Positions 8,619 through 20,517 are shown, numbered from the stretch's first letter. The stretch is 64,000 bases of DNA from Arthrobacter sp. StoSoilA2 (GCF_019977195.1 NZ_AP024643.1:62001-126000), one strand, 5' to 3'. Numbers and translations: made by a program. Notes: generated by a model not told the origin, from the sequence alone.

Positions 8619-9170
8619 TCAATCCCTTCGCAGGCTGTACGTGCTCACAACGTTGCCCTTGCTCGTGGCGTACTGGTCCTCGAGGACGAGCCTGTTCAGG
8701 GGGTCGCCGTCCTCGAAAAGCCGCCGTCCGCTGCCTGCCACCACGGGGTGTGTCATAAGCGTCAGCTCGTCCAGGATCCCTGCGAACAGCAGTTGGCGTA
8801 CCACGGAGATGCTGCCGCAGACTGCGATCTCTCCGCCGTCACGCCCTTTCAGGTCAGTGATGAACTGCTCCAGCGGCCCATCGATGAGGTGCGAGTTTTC
8901 CCATTCGAGAGGCTCGGAGAGAGTGCGGGATGCGACGAACTTCTCCACGGGGTTGATGAAGGCGGCAAAGTCTTCGTCCTGCGACGCATTCGGCCAATAT
9001 CCGGCCCACTCCTGGTAGCTGACGCGGCCCAGAACCACCGTATCCACGGTGTTGATCATCTTGGTCAGGCCCTTGCCCAGCTCGTCGTCGAAGCTGTCGA
9101 ACTGGAACTTGAACGGGTCCTGAACTACGCCATCCACGGAGTGGAACAGGCCGGCGGTAACTTTTCGCAT
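8619..9170 (-). CDS. Dihydrofolate reductase family protein (RibD C-terminal domain)
   Basis: A 183-residue protein with the RibD_C/DHFR-like fold. It begins MRKVTAGLFHSVDGVVQ, has VVLGRVSYQEWAGYWP near 55-70, IAVCGSISVVRQLL near 124-137 and a C-terminal VVSTYSLRR. ATG 9170 has GGAGG six bases upstream. Relatives bind NADPH and include riboflavin reductases (RibD C-terminal domain) and many uncharacterised proteins. It is not the essential FolA, because the conserved folate-site motifs are missing. It may be co-transcribed with the PfpI-like gene upstream on the same strand. Confidence 0.85.
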   Translation of the reverse strand: MRKVTAGLFHSVDGVVQDPFKFQFDSFDDELGKGLTKMINTVDTVVLGRVSYQEWAGYWPNASQDEDFAAFINPVEKFVASRTLSEPLEWENSHLIDGPLEQFITDLKGRDGGEIAVCGSISVVRQLLFAGILDELTLMTHPVVAGSGRRLFEDGDPLNRLVLEDQYATSKGNVVSTYSLRRD

Positions 9171-9245
9171 ACGTGCCTCCAAAGGGTTGTCAGGCATCAC
9201 GCTATGTTGTGACGTCGTGCTTGGGAAGCCCTCGGGAGTGTGGCG

Positions 9246-9812
9246 CTAAGCGGTTTGGCCAGCGTGCTGGCCCTCGGAGATTTCCTCTACTACCTTGCTG
9301 TTGAACGCCGGGAGGTCGTCCGGGTTCCGGCTGGTGACAAGGCCTTGGTCCACGACGACTTCTTCATCGGTCCAGTTGGCGCCTGCGTTCTTCAGGTCGG
9401 TTTGTAGCGTGTGGTACGAGGTGACGTTGCGGCCCTTGACCACGCCCGCATCGATCAGGATCCAGGGTCCGTGGCAGATGGAGGCCACTGGCTTGTGCTG
9501 CTCGAAGAAAGCCCGCGTGAAGTTCTGGGCATCCTTGTCCACGCGGAGGTGATCGGCGTTTACCACGCCGCCGGGGAGTACCAGGGCGTCAAAGTCCGAT
9601 GCGTTGGCATCGGCTACTGCGAGATCGACGTCGAAGGTGTCACCCTTTTCCACGCCGTTGAATCCCTGCAGCTTTCCCTTTGAAAGTGCCACGAGCGTTG
9701 GCTGGCCGCCCGCGTCCTTCACGGCTTGCCAGGGGCTGGTGAGTTCAACCTGCTCCACGCCGTCCGTCAACAGAAATGCGACCTTCTTGCCTGTGATGGT
9801 GTGTTCTGACAT
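9246..9812 (-). CDS. DJ-1/PfpI family protein (type 1 glutamine amidotransferase-like)
   Basis: A 188-residue protein of the PfpI/YhbO branch. ATG 9812 follows GGAGGAGG. The nucleophile elbow is ASICHGPW, with Cys113 and His114, and Glu20 in TDGVEQVEL is the usual partner residue. Members have been reported as stress-protective hydrolases, chaperones or deglycases; which activity applies here is not decidable. Length is normal. It is transcribed away from the DUF2975/XRE pair, with 191 bases between. Confidence 0.88.
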   Translation of the reverse strand: MSEHTITGKKVAFLLTDGVEQVELTSPWQAVKDAGGQPTLVALSKGKLQGFNGVEKGDTFDVDLAVADANASDFDALVLPGGVVNADHLRVDKDAQNFTRAFFEQHKPVASICHGPWILIDAGVVKGRNVTSYHTLQTDLKNAGANWTDEEVVVDQGLVTSRNPDDLPAFNSKVVEEISEGQHAGQTA

Positions 9813-9963
9813 TGTTCCTCCTCCATTGCGCGGCGGATTGCTTTTGAGCGCGGGCCGCCGCTGTGAGAGTTGTTTGTCTGACCTGTTCAAGCCTAGGGAA
9901 GGTCATTTTAGTAAGCAAGCTGAGTATTAATTTTGCCGCTGGAGCGATTGATTGATGATCGAA

Positions 9964-9992
9964 TATCGATAGAATCATATTGTTGATCGATA
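9964..9992. promoter_or_regulatory. Candidate operator of the DUF2975/XRE module
   Basis: TATCGAT at 9964-9970 and ATCGATA at 9986-9992 form a perfect 7-bp inverted repeat with 15 bases between, in an AT-rich patch just before the AAAGGAG ribosome site of the DUF2975 gene. A further GATCGA at 9957-9962 precedes it. Autoregulation by the downstream XRE protein is inferred from position. Confidence 0.45.
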
Positions 9993-10003
9993 AAGGAGAC
10001 TCG

Positions 10004-10495
10004 ATGGGAAAGCTGGCAATCCTTGCGCTGCGGGTTGTGATCGCGACGGTTTTGGCGGGCTCACTTTTCGTTCAAGTGTGGATGGTGCCCTTGTTCTCGG
10101 CCGACCTCGTTGAGGCCGGCGCCCCTGACGGTCCACGGATCGCGCTGTTGGTGATCGTGGTCCTGGGGATTCTCTGTGTGCAGGTTGTTGCCGTCTGCGT
10201 ATGGCGTCTGCTCACGATGGTGCGCCGCGGAACGGTCTTTTCCCATGCGGCCTTCCGGTTCGTGGACGTCATCTTCGGGGCTGTTTCCGTTGCTGCTGTG
10301 TTGATGTTCGGCATCGCGGTGATCTTGGCTCCGGGCGATATTGCCCCCGGGATTGTGCTGTTGATTTGCGGGGCTGCGCTGATGATCGGCGGTGTGGCAC
10401 TTCTCGTGCTGGTGCTGCGGGCGCTGCTTGCCCAGGCCGTTGACCGCGACGTCGAAGCTGCCCGCTTGCGCTCCGAGCTCGACGAGGTGATCTGA
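10004..10495 (+). CDS. DUF2975 family membrane protein
   Basis: A 163-residue integral membrane protein with four predicted hydrophobic helices: about residues 5-30, 45-70, 88-110 and 115-140. It matches the DUF2975 pattern, including a WRLLTMVRRGTVFS loop and AFRFVDVI. ATG 10004 follows AAAGGAGA. It overlaps the XRE gene by one base (TGATG), the common arrangement for DUF2975 and a YozG-type regulator. The function is unknown; the pair may form a small membrane-linked regulatory unit. Confidence 0.85.
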   Translation: MGKLAILALRVVIATVLAGSLFVQVWMVPLFSADLVEAGAPDGPRIALLVIVVLGILCVQVVAVCVWRLLTMVRRGTVFSHAAFRFVDVIFGAVSVAAVLMFGIAVILAPGDIAPGIVLLICGAALMIGGVALLVLVLRALLAQAVDRDVEAARLRSELDEVI

Positions 10496-10725
10496 TGCCC
10501 ATCATCGTGGACATCGACGTCATGCTTGCCAAGCGGAAGATGCCCGTGGGCGTGCTTGCGGAGAAGGTTGGGATTACGCCGGCCAATCTCGCTGTGCTGA
10601 AGAACGGGCGGGCAAAGGCGGTGCGGTTTACCACCCTGGAAGCACTCTGCGAAGTCCTTGAATGCCAGCCGGGGGACTTGTTGCGGTGGGAGGCTGAGGT
10701 AGAGGAGGACGCCGGGGCGGCCTAA
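10495..10725 (+). CDS. XRE-family HTH regulator (YozG-like)
   Basis: A 76-residue Cro/C1-type helix-turn-helix protein. It begins MPIIVDIDVMLAKRKMPV; the helix-turn-helix is VLAEKVGITPANLAVLKNG, and it ends with LCEVLECQPGDLLRWE, the signature of the short YozG/XRE_N group. There is no effector domain. It starts on the last base of the DUF2975 stop and so depends on it for translation. It probably binds the TATCGAT inverted repeat upstream of the pair. Confidence 0.88.
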   Translation: MPIIVDIDVMLAKRKMPVGVLAEKVGITPANLAVLKNGRAKAVRFTTLEALCEVLECQPGDLLRWEAEVEEDAGAA

Positions 10726-10729
10726 CCCC

Positions 10730-12082
10730 CTATTTCTTCTTCCCGGTCCTCTTCGCCGCAGCGTTCATCGCGGACTTCACGGCAGGCGGCAGGCCCGCCG
10801 TCTCCATTTCCGGTTCAGCCACGGTCCCGCGCCAACGGGCCAGGCCCTTCATGCCGTGGTAAATCACCAGCGCCGCAGCAGACCCCAAAGCAATGCCCGT
10901 GAACTTCAGCTCGCCAATAGTCCACGTGTAATCCGCAATACCGATAATCAGGGCAACAGCGGCGGTCGTCAGGTTGATCGGATTGGAGAAGTTGACCTTG
11001 TTCTGGACCCAGATCTTCACGCCGAGCACGCCGATCATGCCGTACAGCATGGTCGCGGCGCCGCCGAGTACGCCGGGTGGGACGGTCGCGATCAGCTCGC
11101 CGAATTTCGGAGAGAAGCTCAGCAGGATGGCGAAGATACCGGCCACCCAGTAGGCCGCCGTCGAGTAGACCTTGGTGGCGGCCATGACGCCAATGTTTTC
11201 CGCGTAGGTTGTCGTACCGGAACCGCCGCCCAGGCCGGCAAGTACGGTCGCGGCGCCGTCAGCCATCAGCGCGCGGCCGGAGACGCCGTCGAGGTTTTGA
11301 CCGGTCATCGCGGCCACCGACTTTACGTGGCCCACGTTCTCGGCCACCAGCACCAGCACCACCGGCACGAACAAGCCCACAACGCCGAGGTGGAATTCGG
11401 GCGTCTGGAACAGGGGCAGGCCCACCCACGCGGCCGCGTCCATCTTTTCGTAGCTGACCTCGCCGCGCATCATCGCCACGAGATAACCCACCACAACGCC
11501 CACCAGGATGCTTAGGCGCCCCAGGATTCCGCGGAAGAGGACGCTGACCAGGATGATCGTCACCAGGGTTACCAGCGCGGTGACCGGCGCGGCGTCGAAG
11601 TTGTTCTTCGCTGCAGGCGCGAGGTTCAGGCCGATCAACGCCACAATCGCACCGGTGACGATCGGCGGCATGAGCCGGTTGATCCATTCGGCACCAAACT
11701 TCTGGACGATCGCCCCAATAAGCGCCAGCACGACGCCGGCAAGCACCACGCCGCCCAGCGCGCCACTAACGCCGTACTGCTGCTGCGACGCCAGGATCGG
11801 TGCGATGAACGCGAAGCTCGAACCCAGGTAGCTGGGCACGCGGCCCTTGGTGATGATGAGGAAAAGCAGCGTGCCAAGGCCTGAGAAGAGCAAGGTGGTG
11901 GCGGGCGGCATGCCGGTAATGATCGGAACCAGGAACGTCGCGCCGAACATCGCCACGACGTGCTGCATGCCGATGCCAATAGTGAGGGGCCAGGCAAGCC
12001 GCTCATCGGGCGAGACTACGTGGCCGGGCCGGATGGACTTCCCGTTGCCGTGGAGCTTCCATTTGTTGCCGAGCATGCTCAT
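10730..12082 (-). CDS. NCS2 nucleobase permease, uracil permease-like
   Basis: A 450-residue proton symporter of the nucleobase-cation-symporter-2 family. It starts at ATG 12082 behind GAGGAAGG. About 14 membrane segments are seen. Hallmarks are GIGMQHVVAMFGATFLVP near 36-53, SSFAFIAPI near 88-96, and GGGSGTTTYAENIGVMAATKVYS near 280-302, the substrate-contact region with Glu290 (AENIG) typical of UraA-type uracil carriers. The Lys-rich tail ends RTGKKK. It sits 93 bases downstream of the OpgC fusion gene on the same strand. No pyr gene is nearby. Confidence 0.9.
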   Translation of the reverse strand: MSMLGNKWKLHGNGKSIRPGHVVSPDERLAWPLTIGIGMQHVVAMFGATFLVPIITGMPPATTLLFSGLGTLLFLIITKGRVPSYLGSSFAFIAPILASQQQYGVSGALGGVVLAGVVLALIGAIVQKFGAEWINRLMPPIVTGAIVALIGLNLAPAAKNNFDAAPVTALVTLVTIILVSVLFRGILGRLSILVGVVVGYLVAMMRGEVSYEKMDAAAWVGLPLFQTPEFHLGVVGLFVPVVLVLVAENVGHVKSVAAMTGQNLDGVSGRALMADGAATVLAGLGGGSGTTTYAENIGVMAATKVYSTAAYWVAGIFAILLSFSPKFGELIATVPPGVLGGAATMLYGMIGVLGVKIWVQNKVNFSNPINLTTAAVALIIGIADYTWTIGELKFTGIALGSAAALVIYHGMKGLARWRGTVAEPEMETAGLPPAVKSAMNAAAKRTGKKK

Positions 12083-12175
12083 GGCGGGGCCTTCCTCAGA
12101 AGAGTATTTGGGATTCGGTGCAACATTACCGCCATTGTGGGGCCAATAGCGGCGCCCTCCACACTGCGTTCAGGT

Positions 12176-14650
12176 TTACCGGGGGACCACCTGGAAGAGG
12201 AACTTTGTTTTGACCATCACCCAGAGTGTCGCGAGCAGGGCAATGTAGACGGCCGTGTTCAGCCAGAGATTTCCATCTCGCAGCGCCGGGATGTTGGCGA
12301 TCGCCACGATGAAGAAGACGTGCATGATGAACACGTACAGGGTCGCTTGGCCCAGCGGAATGAAGAACCAGCCCACAGCGCGGAACAACGGCTTCCAGAA
12401 AGCGCTCAGCATTGAATACAAAGCGATGGTGATGAGGATGACGTTGAGCACGCGCCCTGGCCCAAGGTACGTGCGGCCGAAGAAGGAGTCGTAGATGTAC
12501 CGGAACGTGCTTTCCGGGATAAGTGCGAGCCGAACATCCAACTGGTTGGTCAGATACGGACCGCTCCACGAGAACAACGCACATGCGGCTGCCAGGAAAA
12601 TACAAACACCGAGGAGCAGGCGTTGCCGCGGAGCAGCGAACCACGCGATGATCTGATGCCGATAAAACCCGGCCGTCATCCCGACTACGAACAAGAGCTG
12701 CCAGACCAGAAAAGGGAACGAGTCCTCGAACTGCGAGGGAAGCAGCCGGAACCGGAAAATTGATCCGGCGACGTAGAGGCCCAGGCTGAGCGTGAGGACC
12801 AGCCAAGTGAAACCGCGGGACAGCGCCACTAGGATCAGAGGGCTGATCAGCAAGAGGATGACGTAAAGGCCCATGATGTTGAACTGCCAAGGGCCTACTT
12901 GCAACAGCAGCAGGGCGGGGATCAGGCCTTGCGGCACCGGGAACTGCAGCAACCCTTCCATGCCGGCATACAGGTCATAGGTTGTACCGGCGGCCGCTCG
13001 CCCGGCTGCGCCCGTTCCTTGATCGGTGAACGTGGTGACTGCCGCGGCGTTGATGAACGGAAGCAAACTCAGCACGTACACGATCAGGACCACAGCAAGG
13101 GCGGTGAAGTAGAGTTTCCCGGCGCGCTTGGATGTCCCGTCCACCACCTCTCCCAATTCGGCGGCGATCCTTGGCCCGTAGACCATGCCCAGGACAACAC
13201 CCGAGAGCATGACGAACAATTCCGCGCCGGAAACAACTCCCAGGGTCTCTTGGCTGAGCACCTGGAACACGGAGTTGATGCCTACGTGGTTGACCACAAC
13301 GAACACGATTGCCAGGCCCCTGAGCATGTCGATCCGCGCATCACGCTTACTGGTACCGCTGTAGGCCCATTTGCTGGCAAATGCCCGGGATGACAGCATC
13401 CACAAAGCCGCGACGGCCACCAATACAGAGCCGGCGGACGCCCACGCCGCCCATCCCTGGATGACAGTTCCAGTCTTCGGCTGAGGAACCTCGACACCCG
13501 GCACATCCACAAGGCCCTTCTCCGTGACAGGTCCTGTCGCGAGGCCCGAAGCATCCAAAGCAGTACGAAAGGGGGTCGATAGTGAGGATTCTGCGGTGAC
13601 CCGCCAGTCAATGGGCACCTGTCCCTGACTGCGAACATCAGTAGTTTCGTTCCAGACCACAGCACGGACGTCGGCGTTTCGGGGCTCCCCAACCGCGGTG
13701 AAGACCTGTTGCCACCACGTCTGTTTCACGTCGAGCTCGGCGGCACCCCCCGCCCCTGGCGAGTAAAAGGCGCCGGTTTCAACAAGGATCGGTTTGCTCC
13801 GGGCTTCACCGAAGTTGGCATAGAAATCTTCGTTGCTGGTTCCAGCGCCGGAAGCGTGCAGTGCGTCGTTGAATTCGCCCGTTGCGGGGACGGTGTTGCT
13901 GGCTGTTCCGGCGCCCGTCGAGTCGTGATAAACGGACAGGCCGGCCCAGTCAACGGCCTCGTCGCCGGGATAGTACGGCGAAAACGCGGAGTCGTCCCGA
14001 TCCCAAATCCCGTTTCCGCTGGTGTCCACTGAGCCCAGCGGAACGCCCTTGGGAGGAGTAGATGTTGCATCCCGGAACGGGTAGTCCCTTTCCGCGGTAG
14101 GCGACCAAACCATCACAGGATCAGTCAGGCTGGCCCGCAGTGCTGAAGCTACTGTGCCAAACGCCGCCCGGTATGCCTCAGGTTCCTGCCCCCAACGAAC
14201 CCACGGGGCGTTCATGTCCGGCGCGAAGCGGACGAAGACTTTCCCCCGGAAGCCCGCCGCCGCCGTCGTGACTTGACGTCCAAAATCTGTGGCGACCTCC
14301 TCACTGATGTCCTTCAAATCGATCCCGGGCTGGACCGTGAGCAGTGCATGGGAGCCTTGGTCTGCGACTTGTGAGAAGTACGCCTTCAGGTAGGCGCGGC
14401 CGCCTTCATCCATGGGAAGGGCTACGTTCTGCCCGTACAGGGCCGCGGGGTCACCCAATCTTTGGGCGAAGTCAGCTGCTGAGTCCTTGTCCCAGTTCAG
14501 CAGTGCTCCAAAGAACCGCGACCCGGAATCCTTGACGTCGGGCTGCTGGGCCGATGCCCAGGCCTGCGCGGTTGGCAGGATAAAAGTCAGGAGCAGCAGG
14601 ACAAGAACAGCCGGCATCCGTCGAACGGCCGCGAGAGGGACGGTTGGCAT
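12176..14650 (-). CDS. Secreted hydrolase-like domain fused to OpgC-type acyltransferase
   Basis: An 824-residue two-part membrane protein. Residues 1-34 are a signal peptide/anchor ending AQAWASA. Residues about 40-345 form an extracytoplasmic TIM-barrel-like domain resembling family 26 glycoside hydrolases (beta-mannanase type): FGALLNWD, VFVRFAPDMNAPWVRWGQ, DWAGLSVYHDS, KPILVETGAF. The last Glu sits where a GH26 nucleophile would be. A membrane helix near 400-420 leads to an OpgC-type acyltransferase with 10 or so helices, starting DARIDMLRGLAIVFVVVNHVG near 437. OpgC relatives succinylate or acylate surface glucans. One protein may therefore bind or trim a polysaccharide outside and acylate it. 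Catalytic status of the barrel is unproven. Confidence 0.8.
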   Translation of the reverse strand: MPTVPLAAVRRMPAVLVLLLLTFILPTAQAWASAQQPDVKDSGSRFFGALLNWDKDSAADFAQRLGDPAALYGQNVALPMDEGGRAYLKAYFSQVADQGSHALLTVQPGIDLKDISEEVATDFGRQVTTAAAGFRGKVFVRFAPDMNAPWVRWGQEPEAYRAAFGTVASALRASLTDPVMVWSPTAERDYPFRDATSTPPKGVPLGSVDTSGNGIWDRDDSAFSPYYPGDEAVDWAGLSVYHDSTGAGTASNTVPATGEFNDALHASGAGTSNEDFYANFGEARSKPILVETGAFYSPGAGGAAELDVKQTWWQQVFTAVGEPRNADVRAVVWNETTDVRSQGQVPIDWRVTAESSLSTPFRTALDASGLATGPVTEKGLVDVPGVEVPQPKTGTVIQGWAAWASAGSVLVAVAALWMLSSRAFASKWAYSGTSKRDARIDMLRGLAIVFVVVNHVGINSVFQVLSQETLGVVSGAELFVMLSGVVLGMVYGPRIAAELGEVVDGTSKRAGKLYFTALAVVLIVYVLSLLPFINAAAVTTFTDQGTGAAGRAAAGTTYDLYAGMEGLLQFPVPQGLIPALLLLQVGPWQFNIMGLYVILLLISPLILVALSRGFTWLVLTLSLGLYVAGSIFRFRLLPSQFEDSFPFLVWQLLFVVGMTAGFYRHQIIAWFAAPRQRLLLGVCIFLAAACALFSWSGPYLTNQLDVRLALIPESTFRYIYDSFFGRTYLGPGRVLNVILITIALYSMLSAFWKPLFRAVGWFFIPLGQATLYVFIMHVFFIVAIANIPALRDGNLWLNTAVYIALLATLWVMVKTKFLFQVVPR

Positions 14651-14857
14651 GGGGACCCTTCAAGTCGTTCCTTCGGCTTGACGAGACGGCATGTCCCCCA
14701 AGCGATGCAGCGTGTATCCCTGATGCTACCCAGTGAATGACTGTGCGCAACGTCACGGGCCGTCATGGGAAGAGGACAAGGGAACTTGAAGTTGCAACCA
14801 TGGAAAGCAGAAGTGCCCAGCCGCCCCCAAGGCAAGGGCCCAGCGAAAGGTTCACAA

Positions 14858-15463
14858 ATGACGATCGCCCACGAAGAAGCAGTCATTGACGCCGCAGCAG
14901 TCGACGCCATTTTTGCCGAAGCCCGTACCGCGAACAGCTTTGCCGGTGAGGTCACCGACGAGCAGGCCCGCGCCATCTACGAGCTCACCAAGTTTGGCCC
15001 CACCGCCTTCAACTCCCAGCCCCTCCGCGTGACCTACGTCCGCTCGGACGAGGCCCGCGCCAAACTGGTTGACGCGCTCTCCAAGGGCAACCAGGCCAAA
15101 ACCGCCTCGGCTCCGCTGGTCGCCATCCTGTCCTACGACACCGATTGGCAGGGTCAGTGGGACAAGTTCCTCCCCGCCTACGGCGCCCCCAAGGCCATGT
15201 ACGACGCCGACCCCGCATTCGCGGCAACCACTGGCAACAACAACGCCCACTTGCAGGCTGGCTACTTCATTCTCGCCGTGCGCTCGCTCGGTTTTGCGGC
15301 CGGCCCGATGACCGGCGCTGATTTCGCTGCCATTGACGCCGAGTTCTTCCCTGCCGGCGACCAGAAGAGCTTCCTGGTGGTCAACATCGGCCAGCCCGGC
15401 CCGGACGCCTGGGGCGAAGCAAAGCCGAAGTTCGCCTACGAAGAGGTTGTTCGCACCGTTTAG
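14858..15463 (+). CDS. RutE-like malonic semialdehyde reductase/nitroreductase
   Basis: A 201-residue FMN-dependent nitroreductase-family protein of the RutE type. It begins after GAAAGG with MTIAHEEAVIDAAAVD. Diagnostic blocks are FGPTAFNSQPLRVTYV near 48-63, TGNNNAHLQAGYFILAVRSLG near 126-146 and AEFFPAGDQKSFLVVNIG. Many annotations call this malonic semialdehyde reductase (pyrimidine degradation), but no other rut gene is near. A more general NAD(P)H reductase role is equally possible. Confidence 0.87.
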   Translation: MTIAHEEAVIDAAAVDAIFAEARTANSFAGEVTDEQARAIYELTKFGPTAFNSQPLRVTYVRSDEARAKLVDALSKGNQAKTASAPLVAILSYDTDWQGQWDKFLPAYGAPKAMYDADPAFAATTGNNNAHLQAGYFILAVRSLGFAAGPMTGADFAAIDAEFFPAGDQKSFLVVNIGQPGPDAWGEAKPKFAYEEVVRTV

Positions 15464-15478
15464 TCTTTCCTGTTGTTC

Positions 15479-15571
15479 CGCCGATGCTCTCGCACGCCAT
15501 GATGTGCGAGAGCATCGGCGTTTAATGGCCACGATGTGAGCGAGGATCCGGGGGTTTGGATGTTCTCTCAC
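15479..15571. repeat. Tandem palindromes in the intergenic gap
   Basis: The 174-base gap after the RutE-like gene holds two related palindromes. The first is a perfect 17-bp inverted repeat, CGCCGATGCTCTCGCAC (15479-15495) and its complement at 15504-15520, with an eight-base loop. The second, GTGAGCGAGGATCC (15536-15549) with GGATGTTCTCTCAC (15558-15571), pairs at 11 of 14 positions. Both arms share the pattern GTG-G-GAG-ATC, so they look like two copies of one element. The first may double as the terminator of the upstream gene, though only TTT follows. Confidence 0.6.
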
Positions 15572-15637
15572 TTCCTGCGGCTTTTTCGGCATCCCTCTCG
15601 CAGATCCCGTCAGTTCTGACCCGCTGAGTGGCAAACT

Positions 15638-16162
15638 ATGCCTATGCGGAACCTCATCTGGGTGGCATTTACGGAGCCCGTGCGGCCAGGGCTGGTGTTT
15701 CCGCGCAGCGACTGGCCGCTTCACATCACGTTGTTAAGGTTCGACGTCGGAACTGACGTGAGTGCCGACGTCGCCAGTGTCCTCGCTGACTTGGCCGAAG
15801 CACCCGTCCAGGGAGCGCTCGGAACGCCACTGATCATTGGCGAAGAAGCGGGCTTCGGCCACATGGGGTCGATTCCCGTGAGCTTGGTGGAACAAAACCC
15901 GCTGCTCCAGGGCCTGCACGAGGAACTTTTCGACGCCGTGGTCAGCGTGGGCGGGCGCATCGCTACGCCGAACTACGTCCTCGAACGATACCGGCCGCAC
16001 ATCTCGCATCACGACGGGAAGCGCCCAAAGCCGGGAGACGTCGTCGTGCTTGACCAGGTGGCACTGGTGGACATGGCGCCGGAAGGCAACCACACCATCC
16101 GACGCATCCTCAAGCTCTGGACGCAGGACGCCGCAGACGCTGAGGACTCGCAAACCGCCTAA
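15638..16162 (+). CDS. 2'-5' RNA ligase superfamily protein
   Basis: A 174-residue member of the LigT/2H phosphoesterase superfamily. The two catalytic motifs are WPLHITLLRF near 27-36 and YRPHISHHDG near 118-127, close to the HxT/HxS consensus. These proteins form or cleave 2'-5' or cyclic phosphate bonds in RNA or nucleotides. The start at ATG 15638 has no good ribosome site; ATG 15644 is an alternative. It converges on pgm with 16 bases between stops. Confidence 0.8.
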   Translation: MPMRNLIWVAFTEPVRPGLVFPRSDWPLHITLLRFDVGTDVSADVASVLADLAEAPVQGALGTPLIIGEEAGFGHMGSIPVSLVEQNPLLQGLHEELFDAVVSVGGRIATPNYVLERYRPHISHHDGKRPKPGDVVVLDQVALVDMAPEGNHTIRRILKLWTQDAADAEDSQTA

Positions 16163-16178
16163 GGGCGCGAATCAGAGG

Positions 16179-17852
<1,674 letters not shown>

Positions 17853-18117
17853 GCCAGACCACCGCGCCCCCTGACAGGAAATGTCCCGCGATCCGGCCCC
17901 TGTGACGCAGAATGGCGGCGATGTGGCGCCGGATGAGCCAAAGATTTACCTCGCGTTTACGAGCGGCGGCTTTAGTGGGAGGATTCCGCCCCGTCGCCCG
18001 TTCCGACACCCCGGGACGCATGCCCCGAGACTGGGCGGAACCGGAAAGCGGGTCGCCTTATGCGGCGCACGTGGCGGCGGTAGGGTGGGAAACAAGGACT
18101 TAGCGAGGGGGATTCCC

Positions 18118-18831
18118 ATGTCAGATCAACCATCCAAGGGCAACGAGGACAAACCGGCGGGCTACGAACCGCCGCAGTACATCCCGCCGGCCGAATTCAG
18201 CGCGCCGGAGCAGACCTCACAGACTCAGCCGCTTCCGCCGTACGATCAGGGCGCCTACACGCAGAACGCCCAGGGCCAGGACGACTTCTACACGCAGCCG
18301 CTGCCGCCCACAAGCCAGGGCGGCGCCAGCCAGAGCCCCGCCAGCCAGAGCGGCGGCGGCCAGAGCGGCGCCAATCAGGGTGTATCCAGCCAGGGCTCGT
18401 ACACGCCCGGTGATTACAGCCAGCCGGGCCCATCGCCGTATGGCCAGCCCCCCAGCCCCTATAACCAGAGCCAATACAACCAAGGCCAATACAACCAGAG
18501 CCCGTACAACCAAGCCCCGTACCAGCAGCAGCCCTATGGCCAGCAGAACCCTTACGGCCAGCCCGCGTATTACGCCATGCCCACGCAGCCCAAGGGCCTG
18601 AGCATCGCGAGCATGTGCTGCGGCATTGCCACATTTGTTGGCTTTGGGTTCTTCATCCTGCCGCAGATCGCCGCTGTGATCCTTGGCCATCTTGCCCTCA
18701 ACCGCGAACCGGCGGGCAAGGGCATGGCGATTGCCGGCCTGATCATGGGTTACGTCGGCGTGGCGATCACGGTGGTCGTCTTGATCTTCTTCTTTGCTGC
18801 GATCGGGGCTTCCAGCAGGTATAACTACTAG
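18118..18831 (+). CDS. DUF4190 membrane protein with Q/N/Y-rich N-terminal tail
   Basis: A 237-residue protein starting MSDQPSKGNEDK at ATG 18118 behind GCGAGGGGGA. Residues 1-155 are a low-complexity cytoplasmic tail rich in Gln, Asn, Tyr, Pro, Ser and Gly, including several YNQ(S/G)QYNQ-type units. Residues about 160-235 carry two membrane helices of the DUF4190 type: SIASMCCGIATFVGFGFFIL and AGLIMGYVGVAITVVVLIFF, separated by the typical ILGHLALNR segment. Function is unknown. Such tails often drive multivalent or condensate-like interactions, but that is speculation here. Confidence 0.82.
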   Translation: MSDQPSKGNEDKPAGYEPPQYIPPAEFSAPEQTSQTQPLPPYDQGAYTQNAQGQDDFYTQPLPPTSQGGASQSPASQSGGGQSGANQGVSSQGSYTPGDYSQPGPSPYGQPPSPYNQSQYNQGQYNQSPYNQAPYQQQPYGQQNPYGQPAYYAMPTQPKGLSIASMCCGIATFVGFGFFILPQIAAVILGHLALNREPAGKGMAIAGLIMGYVGVAITVVVLIFFFAAIGASSRYNY

Positions 18832-18861
18832 GCAGCAGCTGCCGCTACCAAGCAAACGCGT

Positions 18862-18918
18862 ACGACGGCGACCCTTACGTCAGGTGGGATTCCCACCGAA
18901 GGTAAGGGTCGTCGTCGT
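18862..18918. terminator. Bidirectional terminator between convergent genes
   Basis: ACGACGGCGACCCTTAC (18862-18878) pairs with GTAAGGGTCGTCGTCGT (18902-18918) with one mismatch. The loop itself contains the hairpin GGTGGGATTCCCACC. It lies midway between the DUF4190 gene and the POT transporter gene, which face each other. Confidence 0.8.
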
Positions 18919-18954
18919 TGTTAAGCGCAAACTGGATCGGTCACCCGCCGCCAG

Positions 18955-20424
<1,470 letters not shown>

Positions 20425-20517
20425 TTCCTCAATGCTGGCATTGACTGCGGGCATTGTCACATCGATGGATGCCCGTGGCAACCACTTTCCATATGGTAGA
20501 CAACCACCCAAGCCCGC

